64,000 nt of DNA from Mesorhizobium sp. (lineage in GTDB: Bacteria; Pseudomonadota; Alphaproteobacteria; Rhizobiales; Rhizobiaceae), in NCBI GenBank assembly GCA_004963905.1, contig SUGL01000003.1, forward strand, positions 124,001 to 188,000, written 5' to 3'. Positions 28,176 to 39,497 of this stretch are shown piece by piece; positions within the stretch are counted from its first letter, which is position 1, and each line of letters starts with the position of its first letter. The notes under the pieces are model-generated. The model did not search any database, was not told where the DNA came from, and worked only from the letters and a program-made list of their open reading frames with translations. The position numbers were made by a program, and so were the translations under genes.

Positions 28176-29089
28176 GAAGCGTCCTCCACCATCCAACTCA
28201 ACAAATCGCCGAACGAGTGCCCCGCTTGCGCGGCGATTTCAGGCACCAGAGACGTCGGCGTCATGCCCGGCTGGGTATTGATCTCGAGCCAGACAACCTC
28301 GCCGTTTTCGGAGTGACGGTCGTCGTAACGGAAGTCCGACCGGGAAACGCCCCGGCAACCGATAGCAAGATGAGCCTTGAGGGCCAGTGTCTGTATTTTT
28401 TGGTAAATATTCGGTGAAATTTTTGCAGGGGTTTCGTGTTTTGATCCGCCGGGCACGTACTTTGAATCGTAGTCGTAGAAGGAATGCCCGGTTGGAATGA
28501 TCTCGCAGACCCCGAGCGCCACGTCGCCCATCACCGCACAGGTCAGCTCGCGCCCATGGATGTAGCGCTCGACCATGACGATCTCGCCATATTGCCACTC
28601 GGACGAACCGATCACCTGCGGCGGATGCGACTGCCCCTCATGCACGATGACGACGCCGAAGCTCGAACCCTCGTTGACCGGCTTCACCACGTAAGGCGGC
28701 TTCATCGGATGCTTGTTCTGGACCGCGAAGCGGTTGACCACCTTCGATTCCGCGACCGGGATGCCGGACGCCTTGGCGATCTTCTTGGCCTGTTCCTTGT
28801 TCATGGCCAGCGCCGAAGCGAGCACGCCCGAATGGGTGTAGGGAATTCCGAGATATTCGAGAATTCCCTGGATGGTGCCATCCTCACCGAACGGGCCATG
28901 CAGCGCATTGAAGGCGACATCGGGCTTGAGCTCGGCAAGCACAGTCCCGACATCGCGCGAAACATCGACACGGGTGACCTGATAGCCTTCATTCTCGAGC
29001 GCATCCGCACACGCCTTCCCCGAGGACAGAGACACGGGCCGCTCCGAGGAGAATCCCCCCAGAAGGACAGCCACATGCTTCTTCTTCAT
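28163..29089 (-). CDS. ddl: D-alanine--D-alanine ligase
   Basis: 308 residues, DdlB type with an ATP-grasp fold. '[23 protein letters not shown]' is the N-terminal substrate loop, '[36 protein letters not shown]' is the family signature and '[16 protein letters not shown]' the ATP lysine strand. '[27 protein letters not shown]' holds the magnesium-binding Glu/Asn. It makes the D-Ala-D-Ala dipeptide used by MurF. The ATG at 29087-29089 is chosen over an upstream ATG at 29152 because it matches the family N-terminus. A patch at 28376-28447 is markedly AT-rich for this genome. Confidence 0.95.
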   Translation of the reverse strand: MKKKHVAVLLGGFSSERPVSLSSGKACADALENEGYQVTRVDVSRDVGTVLAELKPDVAFNALHGPFGEDGTIQGILEYLGIPYTHSGVLASALAMNKEQAKKIAKASGIPVAESKVVNRFAVQNKHPMKPPYVVKPVNEGSSFGVVIVHEGQSHPPQVIGSSEWQYGEIVMVERYIHGRELTCAVMGDVALGVCEIIPTGHSFYDYDSKYVPGGSKHETPAKISPNIYQKIQTLALKAHLAIGCRGVSRSDFRYDDRHSENGEVVWLEINTQPGMTPTSLVPEIAAQAGHSFGDLLSWMVEDASCLR

Positions 29090-29399
29090 CCCGTCATTCC
29101 CTCTCACGCCGGGTCTGCAACCGCTATTTCCGCACGCAGCATTTCCGCACATTGAGTCCGAGTCTTCCGGCAGGTTGCCCCCCAGACGGAAAACGCGGGT
29201 AACGCGTCAAACGACTCAAATCAGGAAACGCTTTAGGGCAGAGAATCAGAGAGTTGATTCCCTGGCAAGTGCCTATGATTCCGAGAGATTCACTTTCCGC
29301 GAAAACGGGCGAGAAAAGTGTGTTGTTGAGTCTTTGCAGCAACGCTCGACGTCGTCGCCGACCGCGCATGTTCAAGCACTACTTGAAGATCGCAGCGAG
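29090..29399. other. Intergenic region between murB and ddl
   Basis: 310 bp, the longest gap inside the dcw cluster and AT-richer than the genes. No gene is seen. It probably separates the mur transcript from a ddl-ftsQAZ transcript and so should hold a promoter. A near-duplicate word, ATTTCCGCAC, occurs twice about 16 bp apart near 29130-29155. Confidence 0.45.
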
Positions 29400-30365
29400 C
29401 TAGAGAAGCTGCCCCAGGAATTCCTGCACGGCATGGCCGGGGCGAAAATCGCCCAGCCGCTTGATCTCCCAGTGCAGCCGGATGCCGGAATTCTCAAGCA
29501 CCCTCGCTCGCACCGTCTCGCCGAGATATTCGAGGTCGTAGCCGGTCGCGGTGCCGGTGTTGATCATGAAGTTGCAGTGCATCGGCGACATCTGCGCGCC
29601 GCCGATCATCAGCCCGCGGCAGCCGGCCTTGTCGATCTCCTTCCAGGCAGAAGTGCCCTCGGGATTCTTGAAGGTAGAGCCGCCGGTCTTCTCGCGGATC
29701 GGCTGCACCGTCTCGCGATGGTTCTGCACGGCGTCCATCGCCGCCTTGATGACCGCCTTGTCTTCCGGGATGCCCTCGAAGATGGCGGAGGTGAAGATCA
29801 ATCCGCCAGGCGCCGACGAATGACGATAGGCATAGCCCATGTCGGCATTGCTCAGCGTATGGACATTGCCTGCGCGGTCGAGCGCCCGCACCTCGACCAC
29901 GCGTTCGCGCGTCTCGACGCCATTGGCGCCGGCATTCATCCGCAGTGCCCCGCCGACGGCGCCTGGAATGCCGTGATAGAAATGGAACCCGCCGATGCCG
30001 GCTTCATGAGCCACCGCCGCCAGGCGCTTGTCCGGTGTCGCGGCGCCGGCCTCGATGGTGGTCGGTCCGATGACTTCAGCCTCGCCAAAGCCTTTGGCCG
30101 ACAGCCTGACCACGAAACCGGGAATGCCGCCGTCGCGCACCAGAAGGTTCGAGCCGACGCCGACGACCGTGATCGGCACCTCTTCCGGCACGGCGCGCAG
30201 GAAAGCGGCGAGATCCTCCTCGTCGGCCGGCTGGAACAGCGCTTCCGCCAGTCCGCCGGCGCGGAACCAGGTGATCTTGTCCATCTCGGCGTTGGGCGTG
30301 ATGCGGCCGCGCAGGCCGGCAAGCTTGTCGCCGAGTTTGTCTATCAGGGCCTGGCCGCGCATCAT
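29400..30365 (-). CDS. murB: UDP-N-acetylenolpyruvoylglucosamine reductase
   Basis: 321 residues, FAD enzyme. The flavin-binding region shows '[32 protein letters not shown]' and '[22 protein letters not shown]'. '[18 protein letters not shown]' follows, and the catalytic serine is in '[12 protein letters not shown]'. It reduces enolpyruvyl-UDP-GlcNAc to UDP-MurNAc, the second committed step of peptidoglycan synthesis. The first ATG of a pair is used because it overlaps the murC stop (ATGA); the longer frame upstream lies inside murC. Confidence 0.95.
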   Translation of the reverse strand: MMRGQALIDKLGDKLAGLRGRITPNAEMDKITWFRAGGLAEALFQPADEEDLAAFLRAVPEEVPITVVGVGSNLLVRDGGIPGFVVRLSAKGFGEAEVIGPTTIEAGAATPDKRLAAVAHEAGIGGFHFYHGIPGAVGGALRMNAGANGVETRERVVEVRALDRAGNVHTLSNADMGYAYRHSSAPGGLIFTSAIFEGIPEDKAVIKAAMDAVQNHRETVQPIREKTGGSTFKNPEGTSAWKEIDKAGCRGLMIGGAQMSPMHCNFMINTGTATGYDLEYLGETVRARVLENSGIRLHWEIKRLGDFRPGHAVQEFLGQLL

Positions 30366-31768
30366 GAGGGCGTTCCCCCAAGTTCCTTGGGCAGCGCATA
30401 AGCCCACTGCGTGATGTTGCCCGCGCCGAGGAAGACGACGAAGTCGCCGGGCTTGGCCAGGTCGCGGATGGCCGGCGCGATCGCCGCTGGGCCTTCGATG
30501 TAGCGCGCGTCGCGATGGCCGCCGGCGCGGATACGCGACACCAGCGCGTCCGAGGAGACGCCTTCGATCGGCTCCTCGCCGGCCGGGTAGACCGGCGCCA
30601 CCATCACCGTGTCGGCGTCGTTGAAGCAGACGGAAAACTCGTTGAACAGGTCGTGCAGCCGGGTGAAACGGTGCGGTTGCGCGATCGCGATGACGCGGCC
30701 CTTGGTGGCACCGCGCGCGGCCTTGAGCACCGCCGCGATCTCGACCGGATGGTGGCCGTAATCGTCGAAAACCTCGACCCCGTTCCAGGAGCCGGTGTGG
30801 GTGAAGCGCCGCTTGACGCCGGCAAAGGACGACAGGCCCTTCTTGATCGCCTCGGCCGACAGGCCAAGCTCATGCGCGACCGCGATCGCCGCCGTCGCGT
30901 TGGAGACATTGTGCCGACCAGGCATCGGCAGCCGCAGGTCCTTGATCATCGTCGAGCCGCGGCCCTTGCGGTCGCGGATCACCACGTCGAACTCCGACAC
31001 CGCTCCGTCCATGCGGTGATTGGTGAAGCGCACGTCGGCCTGGGCGTTCTCGCCATAGGTGATGACGCGCCGGTCCTCGATGCGGCCGACCAGAGCCTGC
31101 ACCTCCGGGTGATCGGTGCACATCACGCCGAAGCCGTAGAACGGCACGTTCTCGACGAACTGGCGGAAGGCCTCGCGCACCTTGTCGAAGCTGCCATAAT
31201 GGTCAAGGTGCTCGGGATCGATGTTGGTGACGACCGCGATGTCGGCCGGCAACTTGAGGAAGGTGCCGTCGCTCTCGTCGGCCTCCACCACCATCCATTC
31301 GCCGTCGCCCATGCGCGCATTGGTGCCATAGGCGTTGATGATGCCGCCATTGATGACGGTCGGGTCGAGCCCGCCGGCCTCGAGCAGCGTCGCCACCATG
31401 GAAGTGGTCGTCGTCTTGCCATGCGTGCCGCCGATGGCGACCGCCTGACGGAAGCGCATCAGCTCGGCGAGCATTTCCGCACGCCGCACGATCGGCAGCA
31501 GTTTTTCGCGCGCGGCCTTGAGCTCGGGATTGGATTTCTTGATGGCGGTCGACACGACGACAACCTCGGCGTCGCCGATGTTCTCGGCCTTGTGGCCGAC
31601 GAAGCATTCGATGCCCTTGTCGCGCAGCCGTTGCACATTGGCGCCGTCGGCCTGGTCGGAGCCCTGCACCTTGTAGCCGAGATTGTGCAGCACCTCGGCG
31701 ATGCCGCTCATGCCGATGCCGCCGATGCCGATGAAATGCACGAGACCGATCGTCTGCGGCATCTTCAT
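30362..31768 (-). CDS. murC: UDP-N-acetylmuramate--L-alanine ligase
   Basis: 468 residues, Mur ligase family. The Rossmann N-terminus '[30 protein letters not shown]' is diagnostic of MurC. The ATP loop is '[19 protein letters not shown]' and the C-terminal domain has '[23 protein letters not shown]'. It adds the first amino acid, L-alanine, to UDP-MurNAc. It overlaps murG upstream and murB downstream by four bases each. Confidence 0.97.
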   Translation of the reverse strand: MKMPQTIGLVHFIGIGGIGMSGIAEVLHNLGYKVQGSDQADGANVQRLRDKGIECFVGHKAENIGDAEVVVVSTAIKKSNPELKAAREKLLPIVRRAEMLAELMRFRQAVAIGGTHGKTTTTSMVATLLEAGGLDPTVINGGIINAYGTNARMGDGEWMVVEADESDGTFLKLPADIAVVTNIDPEHLDHYGSFDKVREAFRQFVENVPFYGFGVMCTDHPEVQALVGRIEDRRVITYGENAQADVRFTNHRMDGAVSEFDVVIRDRKGRGSTMIKDLRLPMPGRHNVSNATAAIAVAHELGLSAEAIKKGLSSFAGVKRRFTHTGSWNGVEVFDDYGHHPVEIAAVLKAARGATKGRVIAIAQPHRFTRLHDLFNEFSVCFNDADTVMVAPVYPAGEEPIEGVSSDALVSRIRAGGHRDARYIEGPAAIAPAIRDLAKPGDFVVFLGAGNITQWAYALPKELGGTPS

Positions 31769-32889
31769 GCGCGCGTCCTCCTGTAGTCCGAAACCGTTTT
31801 GCCGGACGCAATAGCCTCTGTCAGATCGGCGAGCAACCGCGCCGCATCCGGTTTTCCGGCCGAGCGGGCGGCCGCGGCCATCGCCGTCAGCCGGCCGGGG
31901 TCCTCCATCAGCCCGCCAACAAGCGCGGCAATCCGCTCGGCCGAGAGCGTGGACTGCGGATGGAGCTCGGCGCCGCCGGCGGCGGCGAGCGCCGCGGCAT
32001 TCGCCGCCTGATCGTGATCGAGGGCATGCGGATAAGGCACCAGCAGCGCGGGGCGGCCGATGACGGCGATTTCCGACACGGTCGAGGCGCCGGAGCGCGA
32101 CATCACCAGATGCGCCGCCGCCATCCGCGCCGCCATGTCCGTGAAGAAGGGCGAAACCTGCGCGTCGACGCCCAGATTGGCATAGGCGGCCTTCACCCGC
32201 GCCACGTCTTCCGCCCGCGCCTGCTGGGTGATCGCCAGCCGCTTGCGCTGCGCCTCGGGCAGGAGCGCGATCGCCGCAGGCACGGCATCCGAAAAGAACT
32301 GCGCGCCCTGGCTGCCGCCGAACACCAGGAAGCGGAACGGTTCGTCGGCAGCGGGAGCCGTGTAAGGGGTCTTCGCCGCTTCCAGGATCTGCGGCCTGAC
32401 CGGATTGCCGGTGGTCACCGTCTTGGCGCCTTCGGCACTTGCGCCTTCCGGCAGGAAACCGCCCGCGATCGCATCGACCCGGCTCGCCAGCGCCTTGTTC
32501 GCCCGGCCCATGACGGCGTTCTGCTCATGGATCAGCGTCGGCACCTTGCGCCGGGTCGCCGCATAGAGCGGCGGCAGCGTCGGATAGCCGCCGAAGCCGA
32601 CGACGGCCTCGGGCTTGATCCTGGCGATCACCCGCCCCGCTTGCCGCACGCCTTGCCAGATGCTCCAGAAGGCCGAGAGCATGGCAATCGGATTCTTCGA
32701 GCCTAATGTCGCCGACGCGATCGAGTGGACTTCGACGGCGGGAAACTGGCGCGAATAACGTTCGGCGCGGTGGTCGGTCGCAAGATGCACCTTCCAGCCG
32801 CGCTCGATCAGTTCATGCGCAAGCGCCTCGGCCGGGAACAGATGCCCGCCCGTTCCGCCGGCCGCAAGCAGGATAACACCCTTCGACAT
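31765..32889 (-). CDS. murG: Undecaprenyldiphospho-muramoylpentapeptide N-acetylglucosaminyltransferase
   Basis: 374 residues, GT28 family, GT-B fold. The N-terminal glycine loop is '[21 protein letters not shown]', and '[37 protein letters not shown]' and '[17 protein letters not shown]' are signature blocks. The UDP-GlcNAc site shows '[35 protein letters not shown]'. It converts lipid I to lipid II at the inner face of the cytoplasmic membrane. Confidence 0.97.
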   Translation of the reverse strand: MSKGVILLAAGGTGGHLFPAEALAHELIERGWKVHLATDHRAERYSRQFPAVEVHSIASATLGSKNPIAMLSAFWSIWQGVRQAGRVIARIKPEAVVGFGGYPTLPPLYAATRRKVPTLIHEQNAVMGRANKALASRVDAIAGGFLPEGASAEGAKTVTTGNPVRPQILEAAKTPYTAPAADEPFRFLVFGGSQGAQFFSDAVPAAIALLPEAQRKRLAITQQARAEDVARVKAAYANLGVDAQVSPFFTDMAARMAAAHLVMSRSGASTVSEIAVIGRPALLVPYPHALDHDQAANAAALAAAGGAELHPQSTLSAERIAALVGGLMEDPGRLTAMAAAARSAGKPDAARLLADLTEAIASGKTVSDYRRTRA

Positions 32890-32895
32890 CCGGCC

Positions 32896-34047
32896 TCATT
32901 CCGCCGCCACAGTGCGCTGCGAGAAAGCATAGCCCATCTGCTTGCGCTTTTCGGGATGTCTGCGCGTCAGCGCCAGCACCATGCCCATCGAGACGGCAAT
33001 CGCGATCTGCGAGGAGCCGCCATAGGAGATGAAGGGCAGCGTCATGCCTTTGGCGGGCATCAGCTGCAGGTTCACGCACATGTTGATGGCCGATTGCAGG
33101 CCGAAGATGGTGACCAGCCCACCAACGGCGTAGCGGGTGAAATCGTCATGCTCCTTGAGTGCGATGCTCAATCCGCGCAGCACGATGAAGGCGAAGATCG
33201 CCATGATGAAGAAGCACATGATCAACCCGAACTCCTCGCCCGCGACCGAGAACACGAAGTCGGCGTGGCTGTCCGGAATGACCCGCTTCACCGTGCCCTC
33301 GCCCGGGCCGACGCCGAACCAGCCGCCATTGATCAGCGCTTCGCGGCCCATATCGACCTGGAATGTGTCGCCTTCGCCGGTGAGGAACTTGTCGATGCGG
33401 GCGGCGACGTGCGGGAAGACGGTATAGGCAGCGAACACGCCGCCGACGCCGGCGGCACCGAGCGCCACGATCCAGAACCAGGGCAGGCCGGCCATGAAGA
33501 ACATCACGCCCCACGTGCTCAGCACCAGCATTGTCTGGCCGAGATCAGGCTGTGCCACGAGCAGCGAGATCACCAGCGCAAGCAAGAGCATGGCGAAGAG
33601 ATTGCCGGGGATGTCGGGCTGGCGCTTGTGCTCGGCGAACAGCCAGGCGCAGATGATGACGAAGGCAGGCTTCAGGAATTCGGATGGCTGGATCGAAAGC
33701 CCGGCCAGCGACACCCAGCGCCGCGCACCCTTCACCTCGACGCCGATGTAGAGCACCGCCACCATCAGCACCAGCATGATGCAGATCATCACCAGCGACA
33801 TGCGCCTGATTTGCCGCGCTTCCAGGAAGGAAACGGCAAGCATCACGACGAGCGCCGGGATGGTGAAGATGATCTGCCTTGTGGCGAAGTGGAAGCTGTC
33901 GAGGCCGATGCGCTCGGCGACCGCTGGGCTTGCCGCGAAGGACAGGACGATGCCCAGCCCCATCAGCGACAGGAATGCCGCCAGGAACCAGCGATCGATC
34001 GTCCACCACCAGGTTGCGACTGGACTTTTGTCGAGACGGCTTTGCAT
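32896..34047 (-). CDS. ftsW: Lipid II polymerase / division protein FtsW
   Basis: 383 residues, SEDS family with ten predicted helices. 'GARRWVSLAGLSIQPSEFLKPAFVI', 'QPDLGQTMLVLSTWGVMFFMAGLPW' and 'AINMCVNLQLMPAKGMTLPFISYGGSSQIAIAVSMG' are the conserved SEDS loops, including the essential Asp of 'PDLGQ'. It acts as septal glycosyltransferase with the FtsI transpeptidase. The start is the ATG overlapping the murD stop (TGATG); a TTG one codon earlier is the alternative. Confidence 0.96.
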   Translation of the reverse strand: MQSRLDKSPVATWWWTIDRWFLAAFLSLMGLGIVLSFAASPAVAERIGLDSFHFATRQIIFTIPALVVMLAVSFLEARQIRRMSLVMICIMLVLMVAVLYIGVEVKGARRWVSLAGLSIQPSEFLKPAFVIICAWLFAEHKRQPDIPGNLFAMLLLALVISLLVAQPDLGQTMLVLSTWGVMFFMAGLPWFWIVALGAAGVGGVFAAYTVFPHVAARIDKFLTGEGDTFQVDMGREALINGGWFGVGPGEGTVKRVIPDSHADFVFSVAGEEFGLIMCFFIMAIFAFIVLRGLSIALKEHDDFTRYAVGGLVTIFGLQSAINMCVNLQLMPAKGMTLPFISYGGSSQIAIAVSMGMVLALTRRHPEKRKQMGYAFSQRTVAAE

Positions 34048-35447
34048 CAACGTGGCCCTCCGATGGGTTTCACTCCATCAATAGCAGTCGCAGCTTGCCT
34101 GAAGGCTTCGCCGCGAACCTCGAAATTCTTGAACTGGTCGAAACTGGCGCAGGCCGGCGAAAGCAGCACCACCGCTTCGCCACCGGTGTCGCCCGCGGCG
34201 TCATGGGCGGCATGCGCAACCGCAGCCGCCAGCGTTCCGGAGATTTCGTAAGGCACCGCCTCGCCGAGAGTGGCGGAGAAAGCAGGTGCTGCCTCGCCGA
34301 TCAGATAAGCCTTGGCGATGCGCGGAAAGAAGCCGCGCAACGGCTCGATGCCGCCTTCCTTGGGCAAGCCGCCGGCGATCCAGTAGATGCGGTTGAAGCT
34401 CGACAGCGCTGGTGCCGCCGCGTCGGCATTGGTCGCTTTGGAATCGTTGACGAACAGAACATGGTCCTTGCGGCCTACCTGCTCCATGCGGTGCGCCAAC
34501 CCGGGGAAGCTTTCCAGCCCCGCCTGGATCTCGCCAAGCTCGAGACCGACCCTGAGGCAGGCCGCGACGGCGGCGAGCGCGTTCTGCGCATTGTGCTGGC
34601 CGCGCAGCGAACCGATGCCTTCGAGGAAAGCGACGCGGCTATAGCGGCCGTTCACCGCCTCCATCAGATTGGTGCCGTCGGCGAAATAGCCGTCGGTAAG
34701 CGGCAGGCGCTTGGAGATGCGGATCACTTGTTTTCCGGCTCGCTCCAGCCGGTCGGCGATCTGGGCGCACCAGGAATCGTCGACGCCGATGATCGCGGTG
34801 TCGCTGCCGGCGACCAGCCTTTCTTTGATCGAGGCGTAATGCGCCATCGTGCCGTGACGATCGAGATGATCGGGCGTCAGGTTGAGCAGGATACCGGCAG
34901 TCGGATTGATCGAGGGCGCGAGATCGATCTGGTAGGAGGAGCACTCCACCACATAGTGCCGCTCGGGTTCCGGTGGATCGAGCGTCATGATGGCGCGGCC
35001 GATATTGCCGCCCATTTGGGTATCACGTCCGGCCGACTTCAGTATGTGCGCCGTCAGCGCCGTCGTCGTCGACTTGCCGTTGGTGCCGGTGATTGCGATG
35101 AAGGGCGCGCTCGGCGCGCGCTGGATGCGCTCGCGGCAGAACAGCTCGATGTCGCCGATCACCTCGACGCCGGCGCCGCGCGCCAGCTCCACCGCCCAAT
35201 GCGGCTTCGGATGCGTGAGCGGCACGCCGGGGGATAGGACGAAGGCTGCGAAGCGCGGCCAGTCTGCGACGCGCAGGTCGCCGGTCGCAATGCCGGCGGC
35301 GGCTGCCTTGGCGACGCTGTCGGGATTGTCGTCCCAGGCGAGGATCTCGGCGCCGCCGGCGATCAGCGCATGCGCGGTGGCGATCCCCGAACCGCCGAGC
35401 CCGAAGAGCGAAACGCGTTTGCCTGCGAAGGAAGCGGCGGCGATCAA
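34047..35447 (-). CDS. murD: UDP-N-acetylmuramoylalanine--D-glutamate ligase
   Basis: 466 residues from a TTG at 35445-35447, which has AGGA six bases upstream and begins 8 bp after the mraY stop; much longer frames upstream run through mraY and are rejected. '[24 protein letters not shown]' is the N-terminal Rossmann loop, '[19 protein letters not shown]' the ATP loop, and '[36 protein letters not shown]' the MurD signature. It adds D-glutamate to UDP-MurNAc-L-Ala. Confidence 0.94.
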   Translation of the reverse strand: MIAAASFAGKRVSLFGLGGSGIATAHALIAGGAEILAWDDNPDSVAKAAAAGIATGDLRVADWPRFAAFVLSPGVPLTHPKPHWAVELARGAGVEVIGDIELFCRERIQRAPSAPFIAITGTNGKSTTTALTAHILKSAGRDTQMGGNIGRAIMTLDPPEPERHYVVECSSYQIDLAPSINPTAGILLNLTPDHLDRHGTMAHYASIKERLVAGSDTAIIGVDDSWCAQIADRLERAGKQVIRISKRLPLTDGYFADGTNLMEAVNGRYSRVAFLEGIGSLRGQHNAQNALAAVAACLRVGLELGEIQAGLESFPGLAHRMEQVGRKDHVLFVNDSKATNADAAAPALSSFNRIYWIAGGLPKEGGIEPLRGFFPRIAKAYLIGEAAPAFSATLGEAVPYEISGTLAAAVAHAAHDAAGDTGGEAVVLLSPACASFDQFKNFEVRGEAFRQAATAIDGVKPIGGPR

Positions 35448-35455
35448 GCGGTATC

Positions 35456-36538
35456 CTATCTGAGCTTGAGGGTGGAGAGGCCGACCAGCGCCAGGATGAC
35501 GGCGATGATCCAGAAGCGGATCACCACCTGGCTCTCGGTCCAGCCCAGCTTTTCGAAATGGTGATGGATCGGCGCCATCAGGAAGACGCGCTTGCCTGTC
35601 ATCTTGAAGTAGCCGACCTGGATGATGACCGACAGGATTTCCACCACGAACAGGCCGCCGACGATGACCAGCACGATCTCGTGCTTGGTGGCGACCGCGA
35701 TGGTGCCGATCAGGCCACCCATCGCCAGCGAGCCGGTGTCGCCCATGAAGATCGCGGCCGGCGGGGCGTTGAACCACAGGAAGCCGAGCCCGGCGCCGAT
35801 CACCGCGCCGAGCACGACGGCGAGCTCGCCGGTGCCGGGGACGAAGTGGATCTGCAAGTATTCGGCGAAGACCGCGTTACCGGAAAGATAGGCGATGACG
35901 CCGAAGGATGCCGCCGCGATCATGATCGGCACGATCGCCAGGCCGTCGAGGCCGTCGGTCAGGTTCACCGCATTGCCCGCGCCGACAATGACGAAGCAGG
36001 AGAACGGCACGAAGAACCAGCCGAGATTGATGAGGAATTCCTTGGCGAAGGGGAAGGTCAGCGAGGACGAGAATGGCGCCTGGCCATTATGCATGATCAC
36101 CCAGGCGGCTATACCGGCGACGACGAATTCGATCGCCAGCCGCGCCTTGCCGGAAAAGCCCAGATGCGACTGCTTGGTGACCTTGAGATAGTCGTCGTAG
36201 AAGCCGATCGAGCCGAAGCCGACGGTGACCAGAAGCACCACCCAGACATAGATGCTGGAAAGGTTCGCCCACAGGAGCGAGGAGCCGATGATACCGGACA
36301 GGATCATCAGCCCGCCCATGGTCGGCGTTCCCGCCTTCTTGAAATGGGTCTGCGGTCCGTCGGCGCGGATCGGCTGGCCCTTGCCTTGGCGAAGCCGCAG
36401 CGAATTGATGATCGTCGGCCCGAATATGAAGACGATCAGCGCCGAAGTGATCAGCGCGCCGCCGGTGCGAAAAGTGATGTAGCGGAAGACATTGAAGGCC
36501 GAGATCTTGTCCGCGAAATCAACGAGTAAAGTGAGCAT
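35456..36538 (-). CDS. mraY: Phospho-N-acetylmuramoyl-pentapeptide transferase
   Basis: 360 residues with about ten transmembrane helices. Conserved cytosolic loops: '[20 protein letters not shown]', '[12 protein letters not shown]' (Asp pair), '[14 protein letters not shown]' and '[22 protein letters not shown]', plus the HHH motif '[25 protein letters not shown]'. It transfers phospho-MurNAc-pentapeptide to undecaprenyl phosphate, forming lipid I. Confidence 0.97.
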   Translation of the reverse strand: MLTLLVDFADKISAFNVFRYITFRTGGALITSALIVFIFGPTIINSLRLRQGKGQPIRADGPQTHFKKAGTPTMGGLMILSGIIGSSLLWANLSSIYVWVVLLVTVGFGSIGFYDDYLKVTKQSHLGFSGKARLAIEFVVAGIAAWVIMHNGQAPFSSSLTFPFAKEFLINLGWFFVPFSCFVIVGAGNAVNLTDGLDGLAIVPIMIAAASFGVIAYLSGNAVFAEYLQIHFVPGTGELAVVLGAVIGAGLGFLWFNAPPAAIFMGDTGSLAMGGLIGTIAVATKHEIVLVIVGGLFVVEILSVIIQVGYFKMTGKRVFLMAPIHHHFEKLGWTESQVVIRFWIIAVILALVGLSTLKLR

Positions 36539-36558
36539 CCGTCCCCCGGATCCCGACC

Positions 36559-37992
36559 TCAGGTCGGTTCGATGGTTGTGGCTTCCGCCGGAAATTTGCC
36601 GAGCAATGCCTCGACCAGCTTTGAAAATCCGATGCCTTTCGAGGACTTGACCATGACCACGTCGCCCGGCCTGATTGCCGACATCACGACCGGTTTCAGC
36701 TCTTCCGCGCCCGACCGGTATTCGGTTTCGACATCGGAGGGCAGAACGTCGGCCAGCGCCCGCATCTCCGGACCGCCGAGAAAAACGTTGCGCGTCCCGG
36801 TACCGACGATGAGCTCGGCCAGCGCCGCATGGAGTTTCGCCGAATGGCTGCCGAGTTCCAGCATGTCGCCAAGCACGGCGATGCGCCTGCCCTCGCCCGA
36901 GACAGGCGTGGCGTTGAGCAGCGCCATGGCTGCCGCCATCGACGCCGGGTTGGCATTGTAGCTCTCGTCGATCAGCGTGATCGGGCCGTTCGGATGGCGC
37001 AATATGTGGCGCCTGCCGCGCCCGCGCTCGGCCGAGAGGTCGGCAAGCGCTGCTGCCACCTTGTCGAGGTTGGCGCCGACCAGTTGCGCGGCCCCCAACA
37101 CGGCCAGCACGTTCTGTACGATGTGTCGGCCAGGCGCCCCGACACGGGCCGTCACGTCCTTCTTGCCGATTTTGACGGCGATGTCGGAATGGTCGGCATG
37201 AAGCTCGCAGCCGACAAGGCGGAAGGCCGAGCGGACGTTTTCGCCGAAGCCGAAGACATGCTCGACACCGGCCTCTCTCGCCATTTTCCCGAGCAGCTTC
37301 CAGCGCGGATCGTCGCGGTTGAGCAGTGCTGCGCCGCCGGGCTCTATGCCCTCGAAAATCTCGGCCTTGGCCATGGCGATCTCGTCGAGACTCTTGAAGA
37401 AGCCGAGATGCGCGGCGGCAATCAGCGTCACGATCGCGACATGCGGTCTGACCATCCTGACCAGCGGCCTGATCTCGCCCGGATGGTTCATGCCGATCTC
37501 GAAAACCGCGTAGTCGCAGTCTTGCGGCATGCGCGCCAAGGTCAGCGGCACGCCCCAGTGGTTGTTGAACGATTGCGCGGAGGCATGCACCTTGCCGACC
37601 GCCGACAGCACGTGGCGCAGCGCTTCCTTGGTCGTCGTCTTGCCGGCGGAGCCGGTCACCGCGATGATTTTGGACCGTGACCGCGCGCGAGCCGCAACGC
37701 CGAGCTTTTCAAGGGCTACGAGCACGTCCTGCACCACGATCATCGGCGCCGTAAGCCTTCCGAGCGACGGCAGCTTGCCCTCGGCGACGACCAGCACGGC
37801 AGCACCCGCCTTCACCGCAGCGGTCGCGAAATCGTGGCCGTCCATCGTCTCGCCCTTGATGGCGAAGAAGGCGTTCCCGGGCTCGAGGCTGCGACTGTCG
37901 ATGGAGATGCCGGTGATGCCTGCCGGCAGCGAGCCTATTGGCCTGCCGCCCATGGCCTCGACGAGTGCCTCCGACGTCCAGAGCAAGCTCAT
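36559..37992 (-). CDS. murF: UDP-N-acetylmuramoyl-tripeptide--D-alanyl-D-alanine ligase
   Basis: 477 residues, Mur ligase. '[44 protein letters not shown]' is the MurE/F N-terminal fold, the ATP loop is '[19 protein letters not shown]' and '[20 protein letters not shown]' is a MurF signature. It attaches the D-Ala-D-Ala made by Ddl. The start overlaps the murE stop by four bases. Confidence 0.96.
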   Translation of the reverse strand: MSLLWTSEALVEAMGGRPIGSLPAGITGISIDSRSLEPGNAFFAIKGETMDGHDFATAAVKAGAAVLVVAEGKLPSLGRLTAPMIVVQDVLVALEKLGVAARARSRSKIIAVTGSAGKTTTKEALRHVLSAVGKVHASAQSFNNHWGVPLTLARMPQDCDYAVFEIGMNHPGEIRPLVRMVRPHVAIVTLIAAAHLGFFKSLDEIAMAKAEIFEGIEPGGAALLNRDDPRWKLLGKMAREAGVEHVFGFGENVRSAFRLVGCELHADHSDIAVKIGKKDVTARVGAPGRHIVQNVLAVLGAAQLVGANLDKVAAALADLSAERGRGRRHILRHPNGPITLIDESYNANPASMAAAMALLNATPVSGEGRRIAVLGDMLELGSHSAKLHAALAELIVGTGTRNVFLGGPEMRALADVLPSDVETEYRSGAEELKPVVMSAIRPGDVVMVKSSKGIGFSKLVEALLGKFPAEATTIEPT

Positions 37993-39443
37993 GCGACGCG
38001 CTCCTGGAGCGCCTCGCGCACTTCCTCATGGTCGGAGAAGTGGAAAGTCTCGGTGCCGATCGTCTGGCCTTGTTCATGCCCCTTGCCGGCAACGATCAGC
38101 GTGTCGCCGGCATGAAGCATGGCGACCGCCTCATGGATCGCCTTGCGGCGGTCGCCGATCTCGATGGCGCCGGGTGCCGCGGCAAGGATTGCCGCGCGAA
38201 TGGTTTCCGGAATTTCGGTGCGCGGATTGTCGTCGGTGACGATAACGACGTCGGCGAGCCGGGTGGCGATCTCGCCCATGATCGGCCGCTTGCCGCGGTC
38301 GCGATCGCCGCCGCAGCCGAACACGACGACGACGCGGCCCGTGGTGAAGGGACGCACCGAAGAGAGCACGTTCTCCAGCGCGTCGGGCTTATGCGCGTAG
38401 TCGACATAGACCGGAGCGCCGGCTGCCGTCGTGCCGACAAGGTCGAGCCGGCCCGGCGCGCCTTTCAGTTTCTCCAATGCTGCCAACGCTTTGCCGGCCG
38501 ATGTTCCAGTCGAGATCGCAAGACCGGCCGAAACCAGCGCATTGGCGATCTGGAAATCGCCGGCCAGCGGCAGGTCGATCTCGTAAAGCACGCCGTCCGC
38601 CTCGACCTCGGCACGCTGGCGCCGCCGCTCATGCTCGACGCGCTTGAGCGTGAGGAATTCGCCATGGCGGCCGACGGTCAGCACGTTCAGGCCAGCTGTT
38701 CGCGCGGCATGAATCGTCGGCTCCGACCAGGGATCGTCGGCGAAGATCACCGCCGGCGCGCCCTTCGGCAGCAGCGTGTCGAACAGCCGCAGCTTGGCGC
38801 GATGATAGTCCTCGACCGTCGGATGGTAGTCCATGTGGTCGCGGCCGAGATTGGTGAAACCCCCGGCTGCCAGTTTTACGCCGTCGAGACGGCGCTGATC
38901 GAGGCCGTGACTGGAGGCTTCCATCGAAGCGTGGGTGACGCCTGCATCCGCCAATTCCTTGAGCAGTCTGTGCAGCGCCACCGGATCCGGCGTGGTCAGA
39001 GAACCATACTCGTTGCGCCCTGGCGCCACCACGCCCGTCGTCCCGATCGACGCGGCGGCAAGACCCGCCTGCTCCCAGATCTGACGGGTGAACGCGGCAA
39101 CCGACGTCTTGCCGCTGGTGCCGGTGACGGCGACCATCGTCCCGGGTTGCCTGCCGAAGAAGCGCGCGGCGCTCAGCGCCAATGCCAGGCGGGGATCGTC
39201 CACGGCAAGAACCGGGATCGGCAGTCCTGAGATCGCGTTGCCGCGGCCGGCGACGATCGCGGCAGCACCGCGGCCGGCGGCGTCAGCCGCGTAGGCCGCG
39301 CCATCGGCCTTGCTGCCGGCAAGCGCGAAGAAGACGACGCCGGTCTTGACCGCGCGGGAATCGGAGGAAATTCCGGTGACCTCCAGATCGCGGGAAGCTG
39401 TCCCCTCGACAGGCAGGATACCGGCTAGATCTTTCAGATGCAT
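37989..39443 (-). CDS. murE: UDP-N-acetylmuramoyl-tripeptide synthetase (meso-diaminopimelate adding)
   Basis: 484 residues from the ATG at 39441-39443, matching the family N-terminus ([11 protein letters not shown]); the frame extends upstream without an SD. '[22 protein letters not shown]', the ATP loop '[19 protein letters not shown]' and '[12 protein letters not shown]' are standard. The DNPR motif in '[12 protein letters not shown]' specifies meso-diaminopimelate as the added residue, as expected for a Gram-negative wall. Confidence 0.96.
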   Translation of the reverse strand: MHLKDLAGILPVEGTASRDLEVTGISSDSRAVKTGVVFFALAGSKADGAAYAADAAGRGAAAIVAGRGNAISGLPIPVLAVDDPRLALALSAARFFGRQPGTMVAVTGTSGKTSVAAFTRQIWEQAGLAAASIGTTGVVAPGRNEYGSLTTPDPVALHRLLKELADAGVTHASMEASSHGLDQRRLDGVKLAAGGFTNLGRDHMDYHPTVEDYHRAKLRLFDTLLPKGAPAVIFADDPWSEPTIHAARTAGLNVLTVGRHGEFLTLKRVEHERRRQRAEVEADGVLYEIDLPLAGDFQIANALVSAGLAISTGTSAGKALAALEKLKGAPGRLDLVGTTAAGAPVYVDYAHKPDALENVLSSVRPFTTGRVVVVFGCGGDRDRGKRPIMGEIATRLADVVIVTDDNPRTEIPETIRAAILAAAPGAIEIGDRRKAIHEAVAMLHAGDTLIVAGKGHEQGQTIGTETFHFSDHEEVREALQERVA

Positions 39444-39497
39444 CGAGTCCCGTTCATCGCAACAAAATAGCGCGCAGTTGCCGGCGCGCCCCAAGAA

